Positions 34,256 through 46,260 of a stretch of 64,000 nucleotides of DNA are shown here, in pieces; within the stretch, counting starts at the first letter, position 1, and every line of letters begins with the position of its first letter. Origin of the DNA: Aspidiotus rigidus (lineage: Eukaryota > Arthropoda > Insecta > Hemiptera > Diaspididae); NCBI GenBank assembly GCA_035079385.1, contig JAVHKY010000010.1:496001-560000 (forward strand), written 5' to 3'. Below the pieces are notes generated by a model that worked only from the letters and a program-made list of their open reading frames with translations, was not told the DNA's origin and did no database searches. Made by a program: the position numbers and the translations under genes.

Positions 34256-34409
34256 GAAGTGTCAATTTTTTGATTTTTACATACCTACTTAAATTTGTAT
34301 CTACCTACGTTTAAGTTTAAACTTGTGGCTATAATTATATTTTACCAAGACCGGCACTCAAATTTGTATAATTTCTTCTTTCAAAAGAATAAAATTTCAA
34401 ATATGTTTC

Positions 34410-34417
34410 GTATAGGC
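34410..34417. repeat. 8-bp target-site duplication, left copy
   Basis: GTATAGGC directly before the hAT MITE, repeated exactly at 34824-34831. Confidence 0.9.
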
Positions 34418-34823
34418 CAGGCCTGCTCAACGTACGGCCCGCGGGCCGCATGTGGCCCGCGAAGCACTCTCGTGCGGCCCGCGAAAGAATTTCAGAAAAC
34501 CCAAAAGGTAGTAGAAACCTTACGATTTCATGACACGGTTCGATTTTATATTACAAGTAGGATACAAAGATTTTTTTTTAATGCATGCAGACAAATATGA
34601 AAAAAAATAGAAAAAAAATAATGTCGAAAAAATAGGAAAGTAATCTAATCAATGTGATGGCTGTCTTTGTTTTTCAGCTGCGAGTTCAGGAATATTTCCC
34701 CTTTAATTATCGTTCTACAATACAATAAAATCGTTATTAAATATAGGTAAACGATTTGCGGCCCGCGGAAATTTCGGGAGACACAGATGCTGCCCGCGAG
34801 TCGTAAAAGGTTGAGCAGGCCTG
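34418..34823. mobile_element. 406-bp non-autonomous hAT element (MITE)
   Basis: The ends are perfect inverted repeats CAGGCCTGCTCAAC / GTTGAGCAGGCCTG, flanked by an exact 8-bp duplication; both are hallmarks of hAT. GC-rich subterminal 'gcggcccgcg' motifs lie at each end and the centre is AT-rich without transposase. The identical flanks suggest a fairly recent insertion. Confidence 0.92.
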
Positions 34824-34831
34824 GTATAGGC
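34824..34831. repeat. 8-bp target-site duplication, right copy
   Basis: GTATAGGC directly after the hAT MITE, identical to 34410-34417. Confidence 0.9.
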
Positions 34832-37800
34832 CTACCTTCTTATTAGGCCTGTGTAATATAAATGAAATGTTATTCAGTTGCAGGCTAAAGTTATTTTCAT
34901 TATAGAGATGAAGTTTCAAAGTTATACGTGCATAATTCTCATTTTTTAAAACTGTTTTTACTTTTCAAAAAAAAAAAGACAACAAATAATTTTTTTTTAG
35001 TTGTATTTTATGATTTAAGATGCGTTTCTCCTGTGTAAATTTAATTCTTTTTTTCTTTTCTTTCAGATCAAGTTCATGCATTTAGCAGCATCTTTGATTA
35101 TTACTATACCTAACCCAATTGATTTCTCATGATTGATAAAGAGGATGACGATACAAACCTGACCTACCGATTTGAGACTCCGTGCTCAGTATAATAAAAT
35201 CTTTGTAACTTATTATTTTTTTTTTGTAATTGCTATTCAGCTAAGAAATTTACTCGTAGAAGTAAGGCTCTGGTGATTTAAATTGATGTTTACCTATAGA
35301 TGAGTAAATAAGCTTATGTGGACAATAAAAATTCTGGAAAAATAACTGATAGTTTGAAAATATGTTGTAGCTTTAAAAAAAGAAAGAAAAAAAAAAAAAG
35401 ATTGAAAATTGATCAAAAATCGAGAATAACGATGATTGTTTGATTACATAATAATATAACTAATTGTAATATCCGAAGAAATTTGCTGTAGATATTTTGA
35501 ACATCAATCAGATACATCACCACTGAAAAGGAGATTAATTTTCTTGAAAATAATATCGATCGAGGTTCCAATCATTCGCACGTTCCAATTAAGCTGGCCG
35601 CTCTGAATGCATAATTATGTTAAGATATTTGCGAAAAAAAAAAATAATAAATGCTCTACTTAAGAATGAGAAGAAAAACAAAATCCTAGCCAAATGAAGA
35701 AAGGTAGACCTATTCATAATGTTCATGCAGACTCTGAGGCTCTCTTGTTTTACATCATGACGAAAGCAGTTATTCCTGCGGGTCCCCCTCAAACTACTTT
35801 TCAGGACGAGCGTTAATTGTTTACTGAGGTTTCCAAAAATTCATGAATTCTCAAGCCTAAAATTTGAAAAAAATCTCGAGTTATTAAACATTACAGATAA
35901 GATCTGAGGAAACTTATGAGAGTACTTGCATTTCAATTTCTTGTTAAATACCGTAATATACCGGTTACCTACCTTCAAGAACTCCTAGATATTCATCCAA
36001 TCCTGAAGGTAAATGCACAATATGCATAACTTTAGAGAAAACATCTATCTCGCTCATATGTAGAGCTGCACACATGTGGAATGATGATATTATTCGTTTA
36101 GATATACTCTAATTTATAAAACTTTTACAACTTCTATTGAACTCTTATCATAATTTTTCTATTTTTATTAGCTCCAGGGAGCTACATAGTAAGTTCTTGC
36201 GGGCCATAAAAAGAAGTAGTACAGTTCATTATTATTTTATACCACATTATATACTGCGTAGAAATAGCTCATTATTTTCTGAGGAGGAAGTGGCGTTTTC
36301 TTATTGAACAATAGTAGAGTTCGCAAAAAGCGAGAGAGAAACTTTTTCATTGAATTTTTCGGATTCATCTTTCTGGGTACAACAAAATAATGCCGTTTCT
36401 TGTGAAACAAATCATGCGGAAAATGAGTAATTTTGAAATAGATGAAAGCAAGTTTAAATTTTTAAAGAACGGGTATGAATTTCAATTTGAGAAAAGAATA
36501 AATACCTGTTGAAAATAATGATTCCTCGAACTTTTTACCTAGTCTATTCGCTCATTGAAAATTTTTAAATTTTGGAGGCTTGATGAGCAGGCGATATCTC
36601 ACTTGGTTTACCTAACTAGGGAACGGAATTGGAGTCCTAATGAACTGCTAGTTTATTCAAAAGGCCAGTTTTTTCTCACTATCGATTATCGAAAATAGAT
36701 TTATCGATCATTCCGTTCACATATAAAATTGTTACCCGGTGTTACAGTTTTGCTGGTCGACAGCTTCAAGAGATTTGTGTCAAATATGTTTTCTTTTTTT
36801 CCGTATTATATACTTTGTATACATTGCGATGAAGTAGTACGAAGAAAGTCAACTGTAATCATATTGAATCAGTGAGTTAAAAATTCATTGTTAAGATTGT
36901 TTTTTTTTTTATAGTGAGCTAACGAGATCATGAATAAGATTGAAACGTACCGTGATTGAAACTACGTTTACGAGTAGAGCCGCAATCGGTGTATTACTTG
37001 AGCTACTGCTACCATTACGTCATGTGAGATTGAAGAATGGCGAGATGTTATCCACTTTATACCTACGCACGAGTACATCAATGGGCAACTAAATAACGAG
37101 TGAAAATATTGAATCATGGTTCTTTGTCTTACTTTAGGTTGTCATAAAATTTACAAAACTTCTAATTATCATCATCGCTCTTCGTGTTATTATGTTTACT
37201 ACCAATGTGACATTGAATCTCCTCGAAGTAATACTCTGATATAATTATTCCATCACGTTATTCAAGAACCATGTTCCAATGTACTGCAAACGAGTTCAAA
37301 AGACCAATATGCCTTTGAGTTCTCTATTTTATTCAGTATTACAGGAACTCGGGTATCATGTGTCGGCTAAAATTTACGTTCAAGGTGGTCTTCATGGGCT
37401 CACAATTTTAGTACAATCGGACAAGCATCTTCTTCATTTAGATTTTCGTATCGAAAAACTTCTTCAAAGTGCGTAGGCTGACTTAGTAATTTTTTCTAAA
37501 TTCTATCAGAGCAAAAAAAAAAAAAAAGTAACTCTTAAGATTCTATTTTTGTTCTCTTCAAAAAATCTTGGAGAACATGTTCGAAGAGAAATTTAGAGCT
37601 CGCGAAATAGCGTTAACTACTGAAAAGCTACGGATGATTTAATGTACTTAGTTGGAGAGCTTATTAATCGGAAATTGAATCACGTCTTTACAATTTTAAG
37701 AAACAAAAAGTGGAAGTTTCGTTTGAGAAAATGGATTTACTTGACTTTTACAAGGTATAATCTACTTTTTTCAAAACCTGCTTGATAAAGGTCATCATTT

Positions 37801-38103
37801 GGAATGTAGTCAACTTCAGCTCAATGTCACTTTTGCTTTTCACAATATGTTAGGACATAGTTTTTTGTCTTTTTCTCTCATAAAATAATCAATTTTCAGA
37901 AAGTTTGTCAGAATAAACAACATTTTTTTTTTCACAAAGTTCCTCACTTTATTTGGTCGATTAATTTTTGAAGTGAGTACAACACCATCATGAGTAATTA
38001 ACCTGTATTTAGATTATTATAAAAATAAAAACTAAAAACATTCTCCAAGGAGAGCCCTACTTTAATGAGCCAATTCCTCGAAAAAAAAAACAACAGTTCG
38101 TTT
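34832..38103. other. Intergenic, repeats only
   Basis: This 3.3 kb stretch holds A/T homopolymers (35384-35399, 36900-36912, 37505-37518, 37923-37933) and the second copy of the dispersed repeat near 36240-36340. No open frame has recognisable content. Confidence 0.45.
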
Positions 38104-38277
38104 CTAATACTGCGGTGTCCAGTGTTTCATCAAAGAATCTTCCAGAGAGCAACGTAAATTGGCTTTTTGTGTGATATTGAAAGCTACAAATCCAACCATA
38201 CCAAACGATATACCAAAGAATGATGTACGTGTTAAAATTTGAACTACGCGTGTGGAGGCACAAGTATTTTCAAACAT
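38104..38277 (-). CDS. Possible 57-residue single-pass membrane microprotein
   Basis: ATG at 38277-38275 opens a 58-codon frame to TAG. Residues 18-35 (TSFFGISFGMVGFVAFNI) form one hydrophobic segment with a GxxxGxxG pattern. They follow a basic N-terminus (R10, R17) and precede a polar tail ending LMKHWTPQY. This is the build of small mitochondrial inner-membrane proteins, but I cannot name the family. ATTAAA on the same strand lies about 40 bp after the stop. It is located between the hAT/LTR remnants and aprataxin, same strand as aprataxin. A 57-codon frame can arise by chance in AT-rich DNA, so the call is tentative. Confidence 0.38.
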   Translation of the reverse strand: MFENTCASTRVVQILTRTSFFGISFGMVGFVAFNITQKANLRCSLEDSLMKHWTPQY

Positions 38278-38975
38278 TCATTGAGCATATCACCCTTATC
38301 ATTACCGCGCGCCCACATTAAATTATTGGAATAATCAGAGGAATTTGTTGATTCCGTAAATGGAACTGTGATCTAAATTAGATAAAATGGTTTTATAATT
38401 ACTCATGACGTATTTCTTGTTTCATAATTAGCTGAAAGAAAGTCATCAAGTCACGGCGCAAGGTTTATGCAAAGTAGCATTTGCTTTGGGTAACGTGAGG
38501 TGCAGGCAATTGTACAATGAAAAATGTAAAAATGTAATTTCATTCACAATTTTGTAAGTCAGGCGAGTAGAAATTATTGCACACGTCCAAGTGGTCTGTT
38601 GAGGTCGAAGAAATTCCGAACTTATTAGTCTAAAAGATGTTTGATTGAAAATTTCTCGGTAAAACTTCCTTCTGTATTTTTTTCTTTAAATTAACAAGCT
38701 CATAATGTTCAATATTTCTTTGACCACATCACAGAAACGTTTTTATATAATATTTTTTTGACAATGATAATATATGGCACAAATTAAAATTAATAAAAAC
38801 TTATGTAGTTTTACTACTGGGGGTTTGCTGCTCAAATGGATCACTTCAATTTTTTCATCTCGTTCTCTTTTAAACCCATACGAAGAGATCAGTGTAATTA
38901 CTTCGCACATTATTAATTTAAGTATAATTTCATCAACCCAATCAAATTTGAATTCGAATACACAATTCTTGAATT
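38278..38975. other. Aprataxin 3' flank
   Basis: About 700 bp, AT-rich, without a supported gene. It includes the aprataxin 3' UTR and the upstream region of the possible microprotein. Confidence 0.45.
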
Positions 38976-40143
38976 TCAACAAACATGGGTTAATATATGA
39001 TGTTTTAATTTAGGAATGTTTGATAAGATAATACCGCAACGATGACATTTCAAGTCCTTCTTCAGATATTCATCACATTCAGTACTGGAGGGGAATAGAA
39101 TTTGTTTTTCGTCCTTTAATTGCCTCAAGATATCTGAAAAAGAAATGAAAAATAATATGGTACGTCGAATTTTTCTGAGATCTGACTACGATGTTAGGTA
39201 AACATTTTTTTTAAGACGCACTACACAGAGGCTAGGGTATCATTTTGAAAAAACAAAAAATATTAATTTTCCTTTCAATTAAATACTTTTCTTTTTTTTT
39301 TTTCAAATTTCAATCAATTTTGAGCACCTCATCTTTCTTCTTCACTCACAATATTTGAAAACTGTTCAATAGAAGGAAATATTATTTTCGTCAAATATAA
39401 TATGAATGAGCAAAATAATCAAAAGTGGATGGAATTATTAGGCTATGACACAAGTGAAAACTGATACGAACATTTTTATACACCTTTCTCGTGCAAAAAT
39501 CGTCTATTCTATTTCTTTTCAGTCTTGAAGCCTATGCATTTATTGCAAGATTTTCAATTCTCGAATTGACAACAATATGAAAACATCTCAACTTGTCTAC
39601 CCTTTGTGCAATATCTTCGTTTCACTCCGACTCAATCTACTGATCGCTAATGATAATATGTTCGTCATTCAACATACTTATTGGATAATTCAAATACCTT
39701 TAGAACGTATGAAGAATTCTGAATTGAATGAATTCCAATGTCTTTTGGTTTTCAAGTGCTCGCTTATCATATCATCGCTGATCACGTGCATGTGCAGTCT
39801 ATGCATTGAAGGCTGAGCATGAAATCCATACCTGTCCAATAAAACTCAAATTAGTTTTATAAATTGAAAGGTCTACTCTATCTGTATGGAAGGAAATAGC
39901 GTACCGAAAATTAACTCCGGGAACAGAGTCAATGACGTACTGTTTTGCTTTACGTTCCATGTATTCTAGGAGAGGAATGTGTCCTTCGTTGACTACTTTG
40001 ATACTAGGGATATCTTCAAATGGAACGACGAGGAAATGGTGGCGAGCTTTCGGATACATATCTTTAATAATCACGATCTTCTGATCCTTGAAAACGATGT
40101 ATTTAGGATCTTTCATCGTTTTCAGTAAACCCATAGACCACAT
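38976..40143 (-). CDS. APTX: Aprataxin, HIT-zinc finger DNA repair hydrolase
   Basis: Aprataxin removes AMP from abortive DNA-ligase intermediates (5'-adenylated ends) during strand-break repair. Three exons on the minus strand: 40143-39905, 39831-39698, 39133-38976, phases 2 and 1; 176 residues. The protein starts at the HIT domain (MWSMGLLKTMKDPKYIVFKD), so the FHA domain of vertebrate aprataxin is absent. YPKARHHFLVVPF, the motif MHRLHMHVIS with the nucleophilic His, and TKRHWNSFNSEFF match the family. The C-terminal C2H2-like finger has CHRCG then IPKLKHHILTH. In human the HIT triad reads HVHLH; here the first His position is Arg (RLHMH), while the central His remains. Confidence 0.93.
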
Positions 40144-43100
40144 ACCGGACTTATTAGTACATCCAAGACTTGGGCTAAGATGAGATGTGGATTATAGACT
40201 TAGGCTATGAAGAATTCTCCTGATTTCCTTGAGGACCTAATTTCATCTCCGACTATCGTACCTTGTGAAGATAATCGTGACGAAGATTGCACAAATGAAC
40301 CGCGAAGCATCGACAATTTTCATTTTACACAGACGCTCCGTGAAAAGGTTTATTTCCAGTGTTACCTATGACTAGAAATGACGGGATTATTCGATTTCAA
40401 TGATACGAATCCAAATGATGAAGTGCGTATGTGTACGCAAAGAATAATTTGTTCACTCACTCGACAGTCGACTAATTTTTTTACATTTTATTCGAATTCA
40501 AGCACGGAAGGTGAAGCTTGCGCAGCTTGATGAAGAAATTACGGAAAATATAAATTATAATTTATAATAATTATTCTGTACGTTGTTCATATAAGATTCC
40601 TAAAATTTAATGATTGAATGAGGACTGAAAAAATGATAACCGTGAATTCAAAAATGCACGTGCACCAATGACGTTTCTGTGATTACTGAACGTAAGACAA
40701 AGCCAGTGTTACCGGTATAATAAGAAAAAAACGATTTTGATACCCTTCATTCTGCTAGTGTTTCTTGTTCAAAAAAGGTATTATTCGCAATCCGATTCTC
40801 AAAACTGGTTTCTGAAGAATAAAACTATACCTCTCAAACGATTTTAGGCATGAAATTTCTAAGTTTATTTCAAGATATCAATTTTTTCAATTCTCTTCAT
40901 TTTCATCCGAGGGAAAATTTATTTCTTCTTTTTCGTCTTTTCTATGACGTAGTATTCTTCTTGAAGAAGCCCATTGATAAAATTTAACTCAGCAGTAGGC
41001 TATAATTTTCATGGAAAAATTTAAGTTGCTCGAAGTGTCTCAGCAAACTGGAATATTTTGCGTTAATTGTATTCTTCATTTGGATTTTTATTGAGGAAAA
41101 CGATCAACATGCTGCCAGTGAGTATACCTTTTGATAACCGTGGTATAGAAATACGTTCTTCAAATTATTTCGATCATGTAGCGAACAGAGTTTCATCGTT
41201 CTCGCGAATTGCGACACCACACCTTTGAGGTTTTTCCCTGGCGTAATAATGATTTCTTCGTCAGTTGTTTCGAATAAATATTGTACGAAAAAGTGCGAGC
41301 GTAGTCGAGAAACATCAAAGTTGCCAGTTCAAAAATTGGAAATCTATCTGTGGTGACTGGTAACCGTATGAAAACCATCCGGTCGATGCTTGAAGTAACG
41401 GCAATCGTCTGGTTTTCTCATTCTAATACATAGTCGTTGAAAGTTGCTAATTCTTGAAAAATATTCATCGGAATAAAGTACTGAATAAAGTTCCAATTTT
41501 TGAAAGTAGGTTCCGAAGCTGTCAGCTTGTCATGTATGCTTCTACGTAGGTCTAATGGTTCTTGTTCTTGGATACGCGTTGCTCGGAGACGAGGTAAATA
41601 GCTCGCGAAGAATAAGTAAGCGCTCAACTGTTGGTCAAGTTCGATATGAATGAATGCAATTTAATGCAATACGAGTTCACGTTGCTGTGTATTCAAACAA
41701 CGTTGGTCAGTCTTTGGTCGTTCATCATTAACGTAATTATAAAGGTAGAAGAAGAATAGAAAAAAATAAAAGTACAACCGATATTATTTTTTTAGTACTA
41801 CGTCGACTAATTGTATTTATTTTCTCGGTCTGTTGAATTTCTCACGTTGTTTCCGTGCTTAATGAGCTAATGATACGGTTGGTCGTGTCATTAATCTCGT
41901 TACAGTATTCATAACAGGAATACGATTTATAAACAATGTGCTCTGGATAGAAGTTACTATTCGCAAATACTTTAAGTCTCACCGGTGTTTTCTGTTTCAC
42001 CTATCCTGTATTCTCTCTGGGTATTGAGATCAATATTGCTTCTTTATTTTAGAAAATATTCTCAAAAAAACATTTCCGTGAATATTTTTGAAATATTCAT
42101 TCCGAGAAATGAGCCAGCGGTAAAATTCATCAAATTTATTGTCCTCTGCGGTGCGTACTTCGAAAAGAAATTAATTTATTGGTTTTTCTCGAAGGAAGAA
42201 AGAAAAAAAAAAATTTAATCCAGTTTGAGGAATGCATCCATCAAACGGGAATTCGTTGCGGTTATGGGATAAGTTCAGTGTAGTAAGATTGTGAAGCTCA
42301 TTTTGAGGGCGATTTTAATTTTACGTACCGGTAGCGTACATTTCTTGAATAATAAAACGCGAAAGGGAAAGTTCCCCGATTAATGAAAAACTCAACTTTA
42401 TATTCAAGCAATTATTACAGTAGGAGAAAATATTTCGAGTTTGACGACACGTTTCAAGTGACCTTGGAAATTCGTGTGGGAGTTTTTTTTACCATGACTT
42501 TAGTACCTACGGAAAGATTTTTTTTTTCTTCTATTAATTTGTCAAAGATTCAGAATTTAAATTTGAGAGTTTAGGATTAATTCATTAACGTTTCGTGATA
42601 GGAAAAGTTATTGTTGGATTGTTCTTACTTATTCTTTTCTAATCTATTCATACATCATGAACACCCGCAAAGGTCTTATTTCGAGCGATTGTTCCTATAG
42701 AATTGTTCGGAAGTTTCCCTTCTTAAATCCATTGTCGAGCTCTTCTTTGGCTTACTAAATTGCTTTTATTTGTAAGAATTTTCGACTCATCTCCTTGAAA
42801 TATTGATGTAATCATATTTTACGGAGTCATTTGTGTTGTACGCGACTCTTCTTTTGAATGTGATTTTTTTTCTTGCTTGTTGTTTACTGACCGGCTCCTT
42901 TACACCATGAATTCCAGGTGGAACCTGTTTTTTATATTTTAACGACGCTCCCGTCATGCCATAGGCTTGGACTCTGTTTTTCTATTTGACTGGATTTTTC
43001 TTGAAATGACTGAACACCAGCTACGTCTCATGAGACCCGTTACTCCATTCCTTTGTGTGTTTGAGACCCTTGATTTTATATTACATTCTAAAGTGTCGAA

Positions 43101-45176
43101 AAGTCTCTATCATTTTTAAGAATAAGGAGCGATAGTTTCCACCTGAGAACTGAGTGAGAATTTATTCCAATTTTCGTGTTTGTAAGATTCTCAATCCTCA
43201 AGTCTGAATTACTGTGCACACAACAAATATGTTCAGAGCAGAATTTCGATATCTCGAGCTTGTTTAGGAGTCGTATCATCAGCTGTGAGTAAGTTATATT
43301 AATTTGAAACCAGTCTTATTGAATATTTGTCTGTACATTTTTTCATAAGATGATCTTTTCTTGAATGATGGAAAAATGTAGGGTGATTCCAGCGACCTGT
43401 AGTACTTTTCAGAGTCATGAAATAGTGTCCGACGTATCGAAATCTACCGAAAGAGATTGATGCTTTCTTCTGAATCGTTTTGTTGCCTTAGAAGAGCATT
43501 TTTTTCGTTCTTTTGGAAGGATAGGTTGTGGTTCAGAATTATGTTCTTGTCGGTTTCTTCTTGATTTTATTGCAATTCATTTTTTGGATGGATGAGTTTA
43601 TTATTAAACTTTGAGTAGGTACCGGTTTAAAGAAGTTCAAAATTTGTTAACTATCATCATGGGTGCCTTTTTGTTTTTTTTTTTCATCTTCTTATCAAGT
43701 GCACGTGCACCATTACTCAATATCCAAAGTTTAATAAGATGCAATGGCCACCATCAGATATCCTGTGGGAGCACTTCAGCTTCCACCGAATATGATTGGA
43801 AATGATGTTCAATCTACGAGTCTCCGACTCAATCTGTGCAAGTTCCTAGCAAGATGATTGTTGATTTTCGAGATAAACTTGAACTACTTATCAATAGTAT
43901 CCGTCTTAGAGATTAATTTCCGGGAAGAAATAGTGAAAATAATTCACCATCTTAGTGAGAGATGTACTTCGCTTCGCGTGTTAAAATGGAGTTATGAGTC
44001 AAAAAATCCTCTTCATTCTAAAATAAGCTGAATAATAAAAAATATAGGTCGTTCTCAAAAACCTAATGATCGTCCCTGAAACGCGAATGAAAAATAGTCA
44101 AAATTTGGAACTTTTTTTTAATGAGAGAATGAAACGAAAAAAAGGAGAGAGAATGTTTCGAGATGAACTAACGCACGGACGCCTTGTTTTGTTGATTTTG
44201 AGATTGTTTGTAAAACATACCATTGATGCGGTTAATACGAAAAATTACTATCCAGATCGAGGAAGAAGGAGCGCACGGGAGAGGAGAGAAGGTCCGAGAC
44301 ATCGTTGAAGTCGACACCGATGACACAGATTTTGTTCTATTTTTGGTAGAAGCTTCAAAACAAGCGTATTCGAATATTCTCTGTATATGCAGCATCACCC
44401 CGTTATTCATTTCTGACACATTCTGGAAATGAAAATATTTTACTTCGTCAACGAAGAGAATAATTATTCCTCATCGAAGAACTAGTGCGAAGATTATGTG
44501 AAGCTTCATTTCTGCCCTTTTGATTGGGCGATTAAAATTTCTAATCGTGCTGTATGCTCGCGAGGAAATTTTCGTGGATAGTAAAATTATACTCGTAAAT
44601 GAGATGGATTTCCGATTTTCTAGATCGTTCAACGCGACCGTAGTATTCGTAATAAATTATTACTTGTGTGAACGTGCCCCTGATATTGTTGCATATATGT
44701 GTGCGTCAGTGCACAACAAACACGTATAATAAAAATCGAATATGTTAGTCCGCTGATCGCATTCACATTCACCTGCTTTCCGGTAGTTCAGTGTGAGAAT
44801 TTCGACAAGAATGTGTCACTGGTTTTTGAACGCTGTTCGGGAACGTGAATGCAGTCCTTATTAATCAGGTCGGAAGAGATGATAGGAGGAGGTGCGAGGA
44901 AATAAGCCGAGCGTTTCTTTGATTCCATTCTACTTTTTCGTCAAGGAAGGTGAATTGGTACTATTTTTCAGAGAAAAATGGTCGCGAGGAAAGTAATCGC
45001 GATGGCTAACATAGATTACTGAGAGCTAAATACTTAAATCCTCCCAACATCCTTCCTATCAATACCTGTCCCACTCCCAAATTTGATGTAACCACGTAGA
45101 CTGGCTATATATCTGTTCTTCTGCTAATAAATCTACTTCAACATTATTAGATGCAATTTAATTTCAAGTTTTCCAA
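40144..45176. other. Gene-poor stretch, left part
   Basis: Five kilobases with no gene I can recognise on either strand. Minus-strand frames at 41627-41418 and 41378-41193 look unusually clean but match nothing I know and lack a start/splice context. AT-rich, with scattered short homopolymers. Confidence 0.45.
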
Positions 45177-45480
45177 ATGAACTTCAGTATACTCTACTCG
45201 AGTTTTAGCGAAATTTTGGATTTCTCTCACTATACTTATTCAGATCTCCAGCGAAATTCTTCCAAGTCCCGCTGCGTTTGTTGCAGAGTAAAATTTCTCC
45301 CGAGTCCCTCATCTGCGAATGTTTTTCCGAAGTCCCTCCTGTATGAAGTTTCTGAACTACTCCTACGTAGAGGTTTTTTATCTCATATGAAAGGACAAAA
45401 AAATCTGAACAATCTGGAGAAGAGATTTTTTTCTTTTGGATACTCCCAGTTTTTCCTTCTTGTACCATTCATATCATGCA
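45177..45480. repeat. Degenerate tandem repeat, unit about 30 bp
   Basis: Successive phrases such as 'gcgaaattcttccaagtcccgctgcg', 'gtaaaatttctcccgagtccctcatctgcg' and 'aatgtttttccgaagtccctcctgtatg' recur about every 30 bp. A plus-strand open frame of 110 codons here is a by-product of the repeat. Confidence 0.55.
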
Positions 45481-45779
45481 AAAACGCGAAATTCAAAAAT
45501 TGTTATTGAGAATTTTTTTTTTTGTAAATTTGTCGTTTTTTTCTTTTGTTATGCCTTGTATTCGATTTTCTTGAAGTAATATGAGCGGGTGGGATTTTGA
45601 ACAATTTTGCTGATGAGCTGAAAATATTTAAAAAAGAGGGATTTTCTGGCAAAGCCAAATAAATAAAGATCATTTTTCATGTCTAGTCGTATGTGATCTC
45701 ATTTATATTTCAATGGTACACCCGTCTCGTGATGAAATCCTGATCTAGCTTGTTAATTTTTCTTCACAAAGGTGTGCGC

Positions 45780-46260
45780 CTCGTTCTCGTTCTTGGACTA
45801 ATATAGGCGTGGTGAACTGTAAGATAAGCTACCTAGCTTAGGGGGGCTCACTCGCTCCGTCCATTCGTCTTCCGGTCTTGGTATATTGCATTTTGAGCTG
45901 TCTTGCTTAGGAGGGCCCCCGTTCTTGGATAAACATAGGCGTAGGGTACTGTAAATCAAGCTAGTAGTTCTCGGATGGCTCACTCGCGGACGGCTGCCTG
46001 TGACGTTATCAGATTGGGCTCTCTCTTTTTTTCACTTCCGTCTGTTCTCGAGATTACTCACTCCGCTCACAGGCGACGTTATGAATGCCGATGACACAGG
46101 AAACCGTCACGTATAGTGATGATGACGTCACGAGCTAATGACGTCATCAGCTGGAGCTCTCTCTCTCTCTCTTCCTCACACTTTCTATTCTCGAGGTTAC
46201 TCACTCTGCACGTAAGCCTTCCAACAGTCTCAATCCTTGAGGCTCTTTTAGACTAGGACT
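45780..46260. repeat. Degenerate tandem repeat with GGCTCACTCGC
   Basis: Two units start 'gttcttgga(c)taa.ataggcgt.gt.aactgtaa' (45790 and 45921) and carry 'ggctcactcgc'. They are followed by two units of 'gacgt.atcag.tgg.gctctctct...tctcgagrttactcact'. Family members lie at 1-230 and 62.88-63.33 kb. Confidence 0.55.

Noticed and set aside
44066..44432. Pair of 69-83 codon frames rich in Arg/Glu
   Set aside because: Overlap on both strands, no homology recognised, no splice context.
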